Shown here piece after piece: positions 45,854 through 54,959 of a stretch of 64,000 nucleotides of DNA; positions within the stretch are counted from its first letter, which is position 1; every line of letters begins with the position of its first letter. The translations under genes and the position numbers were made by a program. The notes beneath the pieces were generated by a model. The model worked only from the letters and a program-made list of their open reading frames with translations. It was not told the DNA's origin and did not search any database. Source of the DNA: Paraburkholderia acidicola (GTDB lineage: Bacteria; Pseudomonadota; Gammaproteobacteria; Burkholderiales; Burkholderiaceae); the NCBI RefSeq assembly GCF_002362315.1, contig NZ_MTZV01000004.1:620001-684000 (forward strand). The letters are read 5' to 3'.

Positions 45854-46929
45854 TTGAGCAAACCCTTTTGCCACGCGAGCAACCGGTCGCGCAACCGGAA
45901 CAGCAACGTGATGAGACCGGAGCACATCAGCGCCATCACCAGCAGCGCGGCGTACATGTTCGAGTACGCGGCCCAGCCTTGCGCCCATTGCAGATACCAG
46001 CCGAGCCCCGCTTTCACGCCCATCATCTCGGCGACGATCAGCACCGAGAACGATGCGCCGAGCCCCATGAACAACCCGACAAACACCGACGGCAATGCCG
46101 CGGGAATCGCCACCTTCAGGATCAGAAAGCCGGGACGCGCGCCGAGCGTACGAGCGACGTCGTAGTACGCCGGGTTGACGCCCGCTACACCCGACCATGT
46201 CAGCACGGCAACCGGAAACGCAGTGGCCAGCGCAATTAGGAACACGCTCGCGCTAAAGCTCGACGGAAAGAAGAAGAAGGCGAGTGGCAACCAGGCGGTC
46301 GCCGGCAACGGCCCGATCAGCCGCAGCACCGGATGCAACCAGTAGCCGACCGCGCGCGACCAGCCGATGCTCACACCGGTCACGAACCCGGTCGCCGCGC
46401 CGATCGCATAGCCATACGCGAGCAACCCGAGCGAATGCGCGACGCTCAATCCGAGCCGCGGAAAATCGTCGAAGAACACCGCGATCAATGCCTGCGGCGG
46501 CGCGAAGAACGGGCGCGGCAACCATTCGAGCTTCGCGGTCGCCACTTCCCACGCGCCGATGCCCAACGCAAGCGCGAGCAACCAGGGTGCCGCGACGAAC
46601 CATGTTTCGGCGTACGTGCGCTTGCGCAGTGCATCGCCGTTGTTGCCCACGTCTACGTCAGCAGAACGTTCTGCCGCTGTTACCGCCGCACGCCAGCCCG
46701 CGATGCCGATCGATGCAGCAAGCACCGCCAGCGCAAGCTTCAGAACGAGCAGTTCCTGCGTATACGGCCAGTCGTCGAGATTCGGCCACCATTGCGTGAG
46801 CGCAGCGCTACCGGCCCACGCAAACGCAGCCAGCGCGGCGATCCGCACACGACGTGTCGTTTCGCGAGGCAAGACGATCGAACGCCGCGACGCGACCGGA
46901 GAATCGAGAAACTCGGATTGAGTGGACAT
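45847..46929 (-). CDS. ABC transporter permease, SsuC/TauC type with N-terminal extension
   Basis: From ATG 46929, 360 residues. The C-terminal 240 residues are a BPD_transp_1 permease with 'LPATAWLPLAFFFFPSS' and the EAA-like loop near 'YYDVARTLGARPGFLILKVAIPAALPSVFVG'. The first 130 residues are additional: two hydrophobic segments ('IAALAAFAWAGSAALTQ' and 'LVLKLALAVLAASIGIAGW') and a polar linker, which normal SsuC/TauC proteins of about 260 residues lack. It moves the sulfonate through the inner membrane together with the ATPase. Confidence 0.9.
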   Translation of the reverse strand: MSTQSEFLDSPVASRRSIVLPRETTRRVRIAALAAFAWAGSAALTQWWPNLDDWPYTQELLVLKLALAVLAASIGIAGWRAAVTAAERSADVDVGNNGDALRKRTYAETWFVAAPWLLALALGIGAWEVATAKLEWLPRPFFAPPQALIAVFFDDFPRLGLSVAHSLGLLAYGYAIGAATGFVTGVSIGWSRAVGYWLHPVLRLIGPLPATAWLPLAFFFFPSSFSASVFLIALATAFPVAVLTWSGVAGVNPAYYDVARTLGARPGFLILKVAIPAALPSVFVGLFMGLGASFSVLIVAEMMGVKAGLGWYLQWAQGWAAYSNMYAALLVMALMCSGLITLLFRLRDRLLAWQKGLLKW

Positions 46930-46945
46930 GACGGGCGGAGCGGCT

Positions 46946-47959
46946 TTACGCCGCGGCGAGTTGAGTATCGGAGATCGATCGCACGTCGATGCGGCGCGGC
47001 AGGATCGCATCGCGATACGCGCTGTCGGCGACCTTTTGCAGCACCACGATGTCGGCGTCTTTGACGAAGTGCTGCTTCAGCGATGCGCGCGCAGTGATCT
47101 GCTTCGCCGCTGCCAGCGGTGCGCGGGTGAGCGACGCGTAGATCTGCGCGTACGCATCGGGATTGGCGAGCGCCCAGTCGCCGGCGCGCTGAAAACGCAG
47201 CAGAACATCGGTGATGGCGGCGCGTTTGTGTGGGTCGGCGGCCGCGCTACCCGACGCCGTGATAAAGCCAAGCCCGCTGTTAATACCGATGCCATCGCGC
47301 AGGACGCGCGCACCGCGCTGCACGGCGATGCCGTAGTACGGATCGAAGGTGGCCCACACCTCGATTGCACCGGACGCGAACGCGGCGAAGGCATCGACGG
47401 GAAGCACGAAGCGCACCGATACGTCGTTGCGCGACAGCCCCGCTTCGGCGAGCGCGCCGTACAGCTGATACTGCGAAATGCTGCCGCGCGCCGACGATAC
47501 GAAAACCGTGCGCCCGTTCAGATCAGCGACACTGCGCAGCTTCGAATTTTCCGGCACGAGGATGCCGAGCTGCGAACCCGAACCGACGCGTGCCGCGACG
47601 ATCTTCAGCGACGGGTCGCCGACCGCGGCCGCGAGCACTGGTAGATCGCCGGCCGGCGCGAGATCGACGGCGCCTGAGCGCTGCGCTTCGAACAACGGCG
47701 CCGCACCCTGGAAGTTGGCCCAGCGAAATGCGTAAGGCGTGCCGTCCAGTACCTTTGCCGCTTCCGCAAGCGCACGTGTGCCGCCGGCCTGATCGCCGAG
47801 CACGAGCGTGACGGAAGAAAGGTCGGTGGTCGCCGCGCGTGCGTCGACGCTGGAGAATGCACCGAAGGCAGCCGCTGCGGGTGCCGCACCGAGCAGGCGC
47901 AACGCGCGTCGGCGGGTCAGCAGAAAGTCGTGATCAGGAACGGGGGGAAAGGCGGCCAT
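46946..47959 (-). CDS. ABC transporter substrate-binding protein, sulfonate type, Tat-like signal, paralog of 39301-40242
   Basis: 337 residues. The N-terminus 'LLTRRRALRLLGAAPAAAAFGAF' is a twin-arginine-like signal. The mature protein parallels the copy at 39301: 'YAFRWANFQGAAPLFEAQRSGAVDLAPAGDLP', 'LNGRTVFVSSARGSISQYQL' and 'EVWATFDPYYGIAVQ' (read in parts). It is the first gene of the permease/ATPase operon and sits 68 bp from the second copy of the 38-bp element. It should deliver a sulfonate or similar sulfur compound to the transporter. Confidence 0.92.
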   Translation of the reverse strand: MAAFPPVPDHDFLLTRRRALRLLGAAPAAAAFGAFSSVDARAATTDLSSVTLVLGDQAGGTRALAEAAKVLDGTPYAFRWANFQGAAPLFEAQRSGAVDLAPAGDLPVLAAAVGDPSLKIVAARVGSGSQLGILVPENSKLRSVADLNGRTVFVSSARGSISQYQLYGALAEAGLSRNDVSVRFVLPVDAFAAFASGAIEVWATFDPYYGIAVQRGARVLRDGIGINSGLGFITASGSAAADPHKRAAITDVLLRFQRAGDWALANPDAYAQIYASLTRAPLAAAKQITARASLKQHFVKDADIVVLQKVADSAYRDAILPRRIDVRSISDTQLAAA

Positions 47960-48027
47960 AAATCCTCGCGGGGCAATGTCATCGCACAGAGTAGCGAGCC
48001 ATTGCGCCGTTGAGAATTATCCAATTC

Positions 48028-48065
48028 CGATATGTTTATGCCGCTTTAATATTTATGCTTTGCAT
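48028..48065. promoter_or_regulatory. Conserved 38-bp upstream element, copy 2
   Basis: It matches 33880-33917 in 32 of 38 positions, in the same plus-strand orientation, although the gene it precedes (47959) runs on the minus strand. The core CGATATGTTTAT, TTTAATATTTA and GCTTTGCAT blocks are kept; the changes cluster in the 5 bases after the first block. Confidence 0.7.
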
Positions 48066-48119
48066 CTTTTGAAATGCTGCATCAGCGTCGGGATCGTCGT
48101 TGACGCAGCCGGCAGCACG

Positions 48120-49160
48120 TCACCGTTTCTTCTCACGACCCTTCTTCGACTGCGCAGGCGGCGCCCCAACCGAGGCGCGCATCGTCACCGTGATCGGGAA
48201 CTCGCGCACGATGTCGTTGGTGGTTCCGTAGCATTGATTCAGCAGCCAGCGCACCGCATTCTGCGTGAGATCGGCAGTTGGGATATGCACCGAGGTCAGC
48301 GCCGGCGACGCATACGGCGCCGAGTAATCGTCGTCGTAGCCGATCACCGAAACATCCCCGGGTATCGACAGCCCCGCTTGCTGCAAACGGGCCAGCGCGC
48401 TGACCGCCATCGAGTCGTTGGCGCAGAACAACCCGGTAAACGGCCGCCCGGTATCGAGTAGCGTCTGTGCGGCCGCATAACCGCCTTCGGCCGAGAAGTC
48501 CGATTCGATCAGCACGACATCGTCACGCTCGATACCGGCGCGCGCCAGCTCCGCAAAAAAACCACCGAGCCGGATCAGGTTGTCCGATGCACTCGACGGC
48601 CCCGCAATCACCGCAATCTCGCGATGCCCGTGATCGAGCAGCGTGCGCGCCGCCAGTTCGCCGCCGCGCCGGTGGTCCGGGCAAAACGATGCATCGGGCA
48701 ACTGTTCGAAGCCACGGTTGAGGAACACCATCCGCGGATGCAAGGCGTGCAGCATGATCAGGTCTTCGTCATGCAGATCGTGGCTGATAACCACGACGCC
48801 GTCGCAATCGCGGGCGATCAGAAAACGCACCGCCTCGATTGCCTGCTCGCGGGCCGACACCTCGCCGCAACCGGTCGCGACCACCACGTGACGATGCACG
48901 TTGCGTAGTTCCGTATCGGTCTGCTTGAGGATCGTGCCGTAATACGGGCCGAAAAAAGTCGGCACGAAGATGCCGATCACGCCGAGCGAGCGCGTCGCCA
49001 TCGCGCGACCGATCGACGAAGGCCGGAAGTTCAGCTCCGCGATAGCGGCCTGCACGCGCGCCACGGCATCGGCCGATACAGGCCCTTTGCCGGAAAGCGC
49101 GCGCGAGGCGGTCGACAGGCCGACGCCCGCACGCTCTGCCACGTCTTTCAAGGTTGCCAC
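48120..49160 (-). CDS. LacI-family regulator of the beta-glucoside operon
   Basis: 346 residues. The N-terminus 'ATLKDVAERAGVGLSTASRALSGKGPVS' is the LacI helix-turn-helix with hinge, and the rest is a periplasmic-binding-like sensor ('VIGIFVPTFFGPYYGTILK', 'GLFCANDSMAVSALARLQQAGLSIPGDVSVIGYDD' in parts). It is the last gene of the operon, 62 bp after the ATPase, so it is made together with the proteins it controls. The 18-bp palindrome before the glucosidase is its expected operator; the inducer should be a beta-glucoside. Confidence 0.92.
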   Translation of the reverse strand: MATLKDVAERAGVGLSTASRALSGKGPVSADAVARVQAAIAELNFRPSSIGRAMATRSLGVIGIFVPTFFGPYYGTILKQTDTELRNVHRHVVVATGCGEVSAREQAIEAVRFLIARDCDGVVVISHDLHDEDLIMLHALHPRMVFLNRGFEQLPDASFCPDHRRGGELAARTLLDHGHREIAVIAGPSSASDNLIRLGGFFAELARAGIERDDVVLIESDFSAEGGYAAAQTLLDTGRPFTGLFCANDSMAVSALARLQQAGLSIPGDVSVIGYDDDYSAPYASPALTSVHIPTADLTQNAVRWLLNQCYGTTNDIVREFPITVTMRASVGAPPAQSKKGREKKR

Positions 49161-49222
49161 TCACACTCCATCGAGTCGGAAACGCAACAGGAAGCGCCGT
49201 CTATCGATGCGTCATGGCTACG

Positions 49223-50326
49223 CTACAGCCGCGCGCCACTGGCTTCGTCGAACAGCGAAATATGCGCGCCGTCGAACGAGAATCCGAACGCGTCGCCGGA
49301 AGCGACGGGTGTCTTGTCCTGATCGATCGACGCGATCTGTACGCCATGATAGTCGAGCCAGATAACCCGATGGTTGCCCATCGGTTCGACCAGGGTCACG
49401 GCGCCGCGTTGCGTGTCGTGCCCGTCCACCCCGTTGAGCGCCCCGTTAATCCGCACGTCTTCGGCACGCACGCCGAGCACGCAGGGCAGATCTTCCGCAG
49501 GCGGACGCTCGAAACGGTAAGCCGATACATCGAGATCGAGCTGCGCCGTACGAAAGCGCACGCTGTCGCCGTTTCGCTGTAACCGGCCGTTCAGCAGGTT
49601 CATCGCAGGCGAGCCGAGGAAGGTCGCGACAAACAGGTTATCGGGCCGCGCGTAAACTTCGGCGGGCGTGCCGATCTGCTGGATCACACCGCCGCGCATC
49701 ACGGCCATCCGCGTGGCAAGCGTCATCGCTTCCACCTGGTCGTGCGTGACGTAAATCATCGTCGCGCCGAGCCGCTGATGCAGTTGCTTCAGTTCGCGGC
49801 GCAGTTCGGTGCGCAGTTTCGCATCGAGATTCGACAGCGGCTCGTCGAACAAAAAGACATCGGCTTCGCGCACGATCGCGCGACCGATCGCCACGCGCTG
49901 CCGCTGGCCGCCCGACAACTGAGCCGGCTTACGACGCAGCAGCGGTCCCAGTTGCAGCATCTCGGATGCACGATTAACGCGCCGCGCGATCTCCGCCTTC
50001 GGCGTACCGTTGATCCGCAACGCAAACGAGAGGTTGCGCTCGACGCTCATCGTCGGATAGAGCGCGTAAGACTGAAACACGAGCGCAATGCGCCGGTCCT
50101 TCGGATCGGCCCACGTCATATCCTCGCCGCCGATCTCGATGGTGCCGCCCGCCACATCGATCAACCCGGCAATACTGTGCAGCAGCGTCGACTTCCCGCA
50201 GCCCGACGGCCCGAGCAGCACGACGAACTCACCGGCGCGCACGTCGAGATCGAGCGCGTCGATCACGGCGTTCGCGCCGAGCTGGATTTTCAGGTTGCGG
50301 ATCGACACATTCGCTACGTTGGCCAT
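49223..50326 (-). CDS. ABC transporter ATP-binding protein, UgpC/MsmK type
   Basis: 367 residues with Walker A 'LGPSGCGKSTLL', signature 'LSGGQRQRVAIGRAIV', Walker B 'VFLFDEPLSNLD' and switch region 'YVTHDQVEAMTLA'. The last 110 residues form the TOBE/OB domain of sugar importers ('LGVRAEDVRINGALNG'). It energises uptake of sugars by the two permeases upstream, 3 bp away. ATPases of this type can serve more than one sugar importer. Confidence 0.93.
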   Translation of the reverse strand: MANVANVSIRNLKIQLGANAVIDALDLDVRAGEFVVLLGPSGCGKSTLLHSIAGLIDVAGGTIEIGGEDMTWADPKDRRIALVFQSYALYPTMSVERNLSFALRINGTPKAEIARRVNRASEMLQLGPLLRRKPAQLSGGQRQRVAIGRAIVREADVFLFDEPLSNLDAKLRTELRRELKQLHQRLGATMIYVTHDQVEAMTLATRMAVMRGGVIQQIGTPAEVYARPDNLFVATFLGSPAMNLLNGRLQRNGDSVRFRTAQLDLDVSAYRFERPPAEDLPCVLGVRAEDVRINGALNGVDGHDTQRGAVTLVEPMGNHRVIWLDYHGVQIASIDQDKTPVASGDAFGFSFDGAHISLFDEASGARL

Positions 50327-50329
50327 GCC

Positions 50330-51235
50330 CTATCCCTTGACTGCGCCTGAAGCAATGCCGCGGACAAACCAGCGGCCTGAAATAAAGTAAATGGCGAGCG
50401 GCACCATCGACGTGAGTATCGTCGCGGCCATGTTGACGTTGTAGAGACGCTCACCGGTCGTCGTGTTGATGATGTTGTTGAGCTGGACCGTCATCGGCAG
50501 GTTCTTCGTACCGGCAAACACGAGGCCGAGGATGAAGTCGTTCCAGATGCCCGTCACCTGCATGATCAGTGCGACGACGATGATCGGCGTCGACATCGGT
50601 AGCATCAGCTGGATGAAGATGCGCCAGAAACCGCCGCCGTCGATGCGCGCGGCCTTGAACAGTTCGAGCGGAATCGCGGCGTAGTAATTGCGGAACAGCA
50701 GCGTCATCACCGGCATGCCGAAGATCGTATGGATCACGATGATGCCCGGCAGCGAGCTGAACAGATGCACGCTCGCGAGCACCCGTACGAGCGGATAGAT
50801 CATCACTTGCACAGGAATGAACGCGCCCATCAACAGCACCGCGAACAGCACACCGGCGCCGCGTGGCCGCCAGAACGACAGCGCATAACCGTTCACCGCG
50901 CCGATGAAGATCGACACGATCGTACTCGGCACGACGATGCGCACCGAGTTCCAGAAGCCGACGCGAATCCCGTTGCAATCGAGCCCGGTGCAGGCCGATT
51001 GCCATGCGACGCTCCACGGTTGCAGCGTGAAATGCGTCGGCAGTGCGAGCAGATTGCCGAGCCGGATCTCCTCCATCGGCTTCACCGACGTCACCAGCAT
51101 CACGTACAGCGGCAGCAGGAAGAACAGCGCCGCCGTGAGCAGAAACGCGTACACGCCGACGCGTGCCGGCGTGAAACGCGAACGCCGCCGCGCCGCGGTG
51201 CGCGGCACGCTGGGTGTGGAAAGCGTGGTGCTCAT
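50330..51235 (-). CDS. Carbohydrate ABC permease, MalG-like
   Basis: 301 residues with a soluble N-terminus of about 25 residues and six hydrophobic segments. The EAA loop is 'LELFKAARIDGGGFWRIFIQLMLPMSTPI'. It belongs to the CUT1 group that imports oligosaccharides. Its ATG overlaps the stop of the MalF-like gene by one base, so the two permeases are co-translated. Confidence 0.92.
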   Translation of the reverse strand: MSTTLSTPSVPRTAARRRSRFTPARVGVYAFLLTAALFFLLPLYVMLVTSVKPMEEIRLGNLLALPTHFTLQPWSVAWQSACTGLDCNGIRVGFWNSVRIVVPSTIVSIFIGAVNGYALSFWRPRGAGVLFAVLLMGAFIPVQVMIYPLVRVLASVHLFSSLPGIIVIHTIFGMPVMTLLFRNYYAAIPLELFKAARIDGGGFWRIFIQLMLPMSTPIIVVALIMQVTGIWNDFILGLVFAGTKNLPMTVQLNNIINTTTGERLYNVNMAATILTSMVPLAIYFISGRWFVRGIASGAVKG

Positions 51236-52149
51236 CAGACGTCCTTGCGCAGCGCGACACGGCTGCGCGCGTAGAAGATCGGCGCGAGGATCGCGAGCAC
51301 GGTAGCCAGCAACACGATCGATGCCGCCGACGCGAGCCCGATGTTCGCTCGGCCGAACAGATAATCCATGATGAACTTCGCGGGGACTTCGCTTGCGGTG
51401 CCTGGGCCGCCTTGTGTCATCGCGACGACCGCGTCATACAGCTTCACGACCATCACGAACAGCAGCACGAATGCGGTGGACATCGACGGTCCGAGCATCG
51501 GTATCACGATGCTCGCGTAGACGCGCCAGCGCGGAATACCGTCGATGCGCGCAGCCTTCCACAACTCGTCGTCGATGCCGCGCAGTCCCGCGAGCAGCAG
51601 CGCCATCACGAGGCCGGACGCCTGCCAGACCGTCGCGATGACGAGCGTGTAGATCACGAAGTCCTGATCGACGATCCAGTCGAAGCTCGCGTGCACGAAG
51701 CCGAGCCGGTGCAGCACCTGCTGCACGCCGAGTTCGGGATTGAGGATCCATTGCCAGACGAGCCCGGTCGCGACAAACGACATCGCATACGGATAGAGGA
51801 ACACGGTGCGCAATGCGCCTTCGGCGACGACGCGCTGATCGATGAAGATCGCGAGCAGCAACCCGATCACCATGCACGCGACGATAAAGCACGCGCCGTA
51901 CACGACGATGTTCTGCAGCGAGACGATCCAGCGATCGTTCTCGAACAGGCGCACGTACTGCGTCACCCCCGCGAAGCCACCCGACGGAAACGTGCGCGAG
52001 AAACTGAGCGAGACGCGCGCCGTCCACAGCATCGTGCCGAGATACGCGAACAGCACGGTCAACGCCATCGGCAGCAGTGCGACCCACGCGGCCCACGGCA
52101 GGCGCCGGCCGAGCGGCTTCGGGCCTCGCTGGATCGTCACGCTGCTCAT
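51235..52149 (-). CDS. Sugar ABC permease, MalF-like
   Basis: 304 residues with six hydrophobic segments and the EAA-type loop 'GIDDELWKAARIDGIPRWRVYASIVIPML'. It is the first permease of the CUT1 sugar importer, 7 bp after the binding-protein gene and overlapping the MalG-like gene. No long periplasmic domain as in E. coli MalF is present, which is normal for CUT1 permeases outside enterobacteria. Confidence 0.92.
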   Translation of the reverse strand: MSSVTIQRGPKPLGRRLPWAAWVALLPMALTVLFAYLGTMLWTARVSLSFSRTFPSGGFAGVTQYVRLFENDRWIVSLQNIVVYGACFIVACMVIGLLLAIFIDQRVVAEGALRTVFLYPYAMSFVATGLVWQWILNPELGVQQVLHRLGFVHASFDWIVDQDFVIYTLVIATVWQASGLVMALLLAGLRGIDDELWKAARIDGIPRWRVYASIVIPMLGPSMSTAFVLLFVMVVKLYDAVVAMTQGGPGTASEVPAKFIMDYLFGRANIGLASAASIVLLATVLAILAPIFYARSRVALRKDV

Positions 52150-52156
52150 GGCGCGC

Positions 52157-53413
52157 TCAGCCTCCGCTCTTCAGCGCGCTGGCGAATGCCTTCTGCGCGT
52201 CGTCGACGGATTCGTCCTTGTTCCAGAAGTTCGTGATCACGTCCGTCAGCGCGCCTTGCAGGTCAGGCGGAATCAACATCTCCGGATTCGGCAACTGACG
52301 CGACTTGTCCTTCATGATCGCGATGCCTTCCTTCGCGCAGATATCGAGGCTGCTCGCATCGACGTCCGGGCGGATCGGGATTGAGCCTTTCTTCGCGCTA
52401 AAGGCCACCTGTGCGGTCGGCGACGTCATCACCGTCGCGAGCAACTGTTGCGCCTTGATCGTGTTCGGGTTGTCGGACTTCGGGAATACGAACACGTCGC
52501 CCGCCACCATGTACGGCGAATGCGGACCGAAGCCCGGGAAGCAGCCGAAGTCCTTGCCCGCCACCTGGTGCGCCGCCGAGAACTCGCCCTTCGCCCAGTC
52601 GCCCATGATCTGCACGCCGGCCTTGCCCGAGATGACGAGCGCGGTGGCGTCGTTCCAGTTGCGCCCCGGTGAGCCCGGATCGACGTACGCGTGCAGTCGC
52701 TTGAAGGCGGTCAGCACGTTCTTGAACGCCGCCGACTTCACCGCGTTCACATCGCGGTCGCGATAGACCTTCAGATACAGATCGGTACCGCCGACGTCGG
52801 CAAACACCGCATCGAAGGTGATCTTCTCTTGCCAGGCCTGACCGCCGAGCGCGAGCGGAATCAGTCCGGCCGCCTTCAGCTTGTCGAGATCGGCGAGAAA
52901 CTCGTCGTAGGTTTGCGGTTCGCGCGCGATGCCGGCCTTCTGGACCGCCGCCTTCGAGTAGAAGAACCAGCTCTGCATGTGGATGTCGACCGGCGCCGCG
53001 TAGAAATGGCCGTTCGCCTTGATGCTGTCGAGTATCGACTGCGGGAAGATCGCGTTCCAGTTTTCCTTTGCCGCAACCGAATCGAGGTTATTCAGCAGGC
53101 CCTGGTCGATCAGGTCGTGAAACTGCTTCGACGTGTTGAACTGGGCCGCGGTCGGCGCATCGCCACCGACGATGCGGTTGATCGCCGTCGCGCGCGCCTG
53201 ATCGGCGCCGGCCACCGCGTTGTCGACCCACTGACCACCGGCCTTGTTGTAGGCATCGGCGAACTGGCGGATCGCCGCCGACTCTCCACCCGAGGTCCAC
53301 CAGTGAATCACGTTGGCCTTCAGCGGTGCATCGGCCTGTGCGACGACGCCGTGCATCATGAGTGCAGCGACGATAGCCGTCACCGCGCCAGCGAATTTTC
53401 TTCTGCTGTTCAT
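52157..53413 (-). CDS. Sugar ABC transporter substrate-binding protein (CUT1)
   Basis: ATG 53413, with GGAGGAG upstream, gives 418 residues. It starts 'NSRRKFAGAVTAIVAALMMHGVVAQAD', a signal peptide, then 'VIHWWTSGGESAAIRQFADAYNKAGG' (read in parts), the standard entry of CUT1 binding proteins, and ends with 'SVDDAQKAFASALKSGG'. It should bind the same beta-linked glucoside that the glucosidase splits. A longer in-frame opening to 53626 has no support. Confidence 0.93.
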   Translation of the reverse strand: MNSRRKFAGAVTAIVAALMMHGVVAQADAPLKANVIHWWTSGGESAAIRQFADAYNKAGGQWVDNAVAGADQARATAINRIVGGDAPTAAQFNTSKQFHDLIDQGLLNNLDSVAAKENWNAIFPQSILDSIKANGHFYAAPVDIHMQSWFFYSKAAVQKAGIAREPQTYDEFLADLDKLKAAGLIPLALGGQAWQEKITFDAVFADVGGTDLYLKVYRDRDVNAVKSAAFKNVLTAFKRLHAYVDPGSPGRNWNDATALVISGKAGVQIMGDWAKGEFSAAHQVAGKDFGCFPGFGPHSPYMVAGDVFVFPKSDNPNTIKAQQLLATVMTSPTAQVAFSAKKGSIPIRPDVDASSLDICAKEGIAIMKDKSRQLPNPEMLIPPDLQGALTDVITNFWNKDESVDDAQKAFASALKSGG

Positions 53414-53475
53414 TCCGTCTCCTCCAGGCTTTGTGCCCGAATGTTCAGTCGAGATGCCAACCAGCTCCAACGAAC

Positions 53476-54891
53476 TCAGCCGCGCGCACGGCGCTCGGCA
53501 AGAAACTTCGCGATCAGCTCGCCGCTGTGTTTGATCGTGCGCTGCTGCGTATCGTAGTCGACATGGACGACACCGAAACGCGGCGCGTAACCGTACGCCC
53601 ACTCGAAGTTGTCCAGCAGCGACCACACGAAGTAACCGCGAATATCGACACCCGCCTTGATCGCCTCATCGACCGCGGCGAGGTGGCGCTTCAGGAACGT
53701 GATGCGCTGCGTGTCGTCGACACGGCCGTCGACCACCGCATCGTCTGACGCCATGCCGTTTTCCGTAATATAGACCGGCGGCAGATTGGCATACGTACGA
53801 TTGAAGCCGATCAGCAGATCGCGCAAGCCGTCCGGATTCACTTCCCAACCGAGCTGCGTGCGCTCCACACCTTCCAGCGGCACCTCGGTGAAGCCGTGCG
53901 CACCATCGCTCTTGACGTTGGAACGGAAGTAATAGTTTGCGCCGAGAAAATCCATCGGCACCGAGATCGTCTCCATGTCACCTTCCAGCACGAGCGGTTC
54001 GGTGCCCGGCCACAACTCGAACAGGTCTTCGGGGTAGCTGCCCTTGAGCAGCGGATCGAGAATCCACGCGTTGTGCTGCACCTCGAACAGATGTGCGGCG
54101 CGCTGGTCGGCGGGTTGCGCCGAGTTCGCGGTGCCCCGGCCGAAGTTCGCGACGAGCCCCTTCTGCGAGCGCGGATCGTTGGCACGTAGCGCCTGCATCG
54201 ACAGCCCGTGACCCAGCAACAGATGATGCATCGCCTGCGTCGCATAACGACCGTTCGTGCGGCCCGGCGCATGACGTCCTTCGGCATAGCCGAGATAGGC
54301 GGAGCACCACGGCTCGTTGAGCGTGGCCCATGAATCAACCTGACCCGCCAGTTCGCGGCTCATCAGGTCGGCGTAATCGGCGAGGCGGTATGCGGTGTCG
54401 CGATTGAGCCAGCCGCCGCGATCTTCGAGATGCTGCGGCAGGTCCCAGTGGTACAGCGTGACAAAGGTCTTGAGTCCCTTCTCCTTCAGCCTGCCGAGCA
54501 ACCGCTTGTAGAAGTCGAGCCCCTTCGCGTTCGGCCGCCCTGCTTCGTCCATCACGCGCGGCCACGCGATCGAGAGACGGTACGCCTCGAAGTTCAGTTG
54601 TGTCAGCAGGTCGAGATCGCTTTCCCAACGATGGTAGTGATCGCAGGCGAATTCGCCAGTCTGGCCGCCGACTACCTTGCCCGGCGTCGCGGAGAACGTG
54701 TCCCAGATCGACGGCAGGCGGCCGTCCTCGTGAATCGCGCCTTCGATCTGATACGAGGCCGTTGCCGCGCCGAGCAGGAAGTCCTTGCGCCACAGCGACG
54801 AATCGGCGGGCGGGGTGAAGGCGTCGGGTTGGGACGTTGCCTTGCTGCTGGTCTGCGGATCGGTGGGGGTTGCGGTTGCGTCCTGTATCAC
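53476..54891 (-). CDS. GH1 beta-glucosidase
   Basis: 471 residues starting from GTG 54891 with AGGAGA upstream. It has the GH1 entry 'FLLGAATASYQIEGA', the acid/base glutamate in 'TLNEPW' (Glu193), the nucleophile glutamate in 'YITENGM' (Glu377) and a C-terminal 'LLDNFEWAYGYAPRFG' sugar-binding region. It hydrolyses beta-glucosides or cellobiose-like sugars. The first 33 residues are a loose extra segment and no signal peptide is seen, so it is cytoplasmic. It opens the operon with the ABC importer and LacI regulator. Confidence 0.95.
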   Translation of the reverse strand: MIQDATATPTDPQTSSKATSQPDAFTPPADSSLWRKDFLLGAATASYQIEGAIHEDGRLPSIWDTFSATPGKVVGGQTGEFACDHYHRWESDLDLLTQLNFEAYRLSIAWPRVMDEAGRPNAKGLDFYKRLLGRLKEKGLKTFVTLYHWDLPQHLEDRGGWLNRDTAYRLADYADLMSRELAGQVDSWATLNEPWCSAYLGYAEGRHAPGRTNGRYATQAMHHLLLGHGLSMQALRANDPRSQKGLVANFGRGTANSAQPADQRAAHLFEVQHNAWILDPLLKGSYPEDLFELWPGTEPLVLEGDMETISVPMDFLGANYYFRSNVKSDGAHGFTEVPLEGVERTQLGWEVNPDGLRDLLIGFNRTYANLPPVYITENGMASDDAVVDGRVDDTQRITFLKRHLAAVDEAIKAGVDIRGYFVWSLLDNFEWAYGYAPRFGVVHVDYDTQQRTIKHSGELIAKFLAERRARG

Positions 54892-54959
54892 GGGCTCTCC
54901 TGCGCGAAATCGTTGAACGGGTCACCGCACAGAACAGGATACGGGTGACGAAAGATGGC

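Noticed and set aside
45854..46198. N-terminal extension of the SsuB-type ATPase frame
   Set aside because: It overlaps the permease gene fully; the ATPase begins at 45853 by family length and stop overlap.
51214..52236. 340-codon open frame on the plus strand
   Set aside because: Antisense to the MalF-like permease gene, which has clear motifs.
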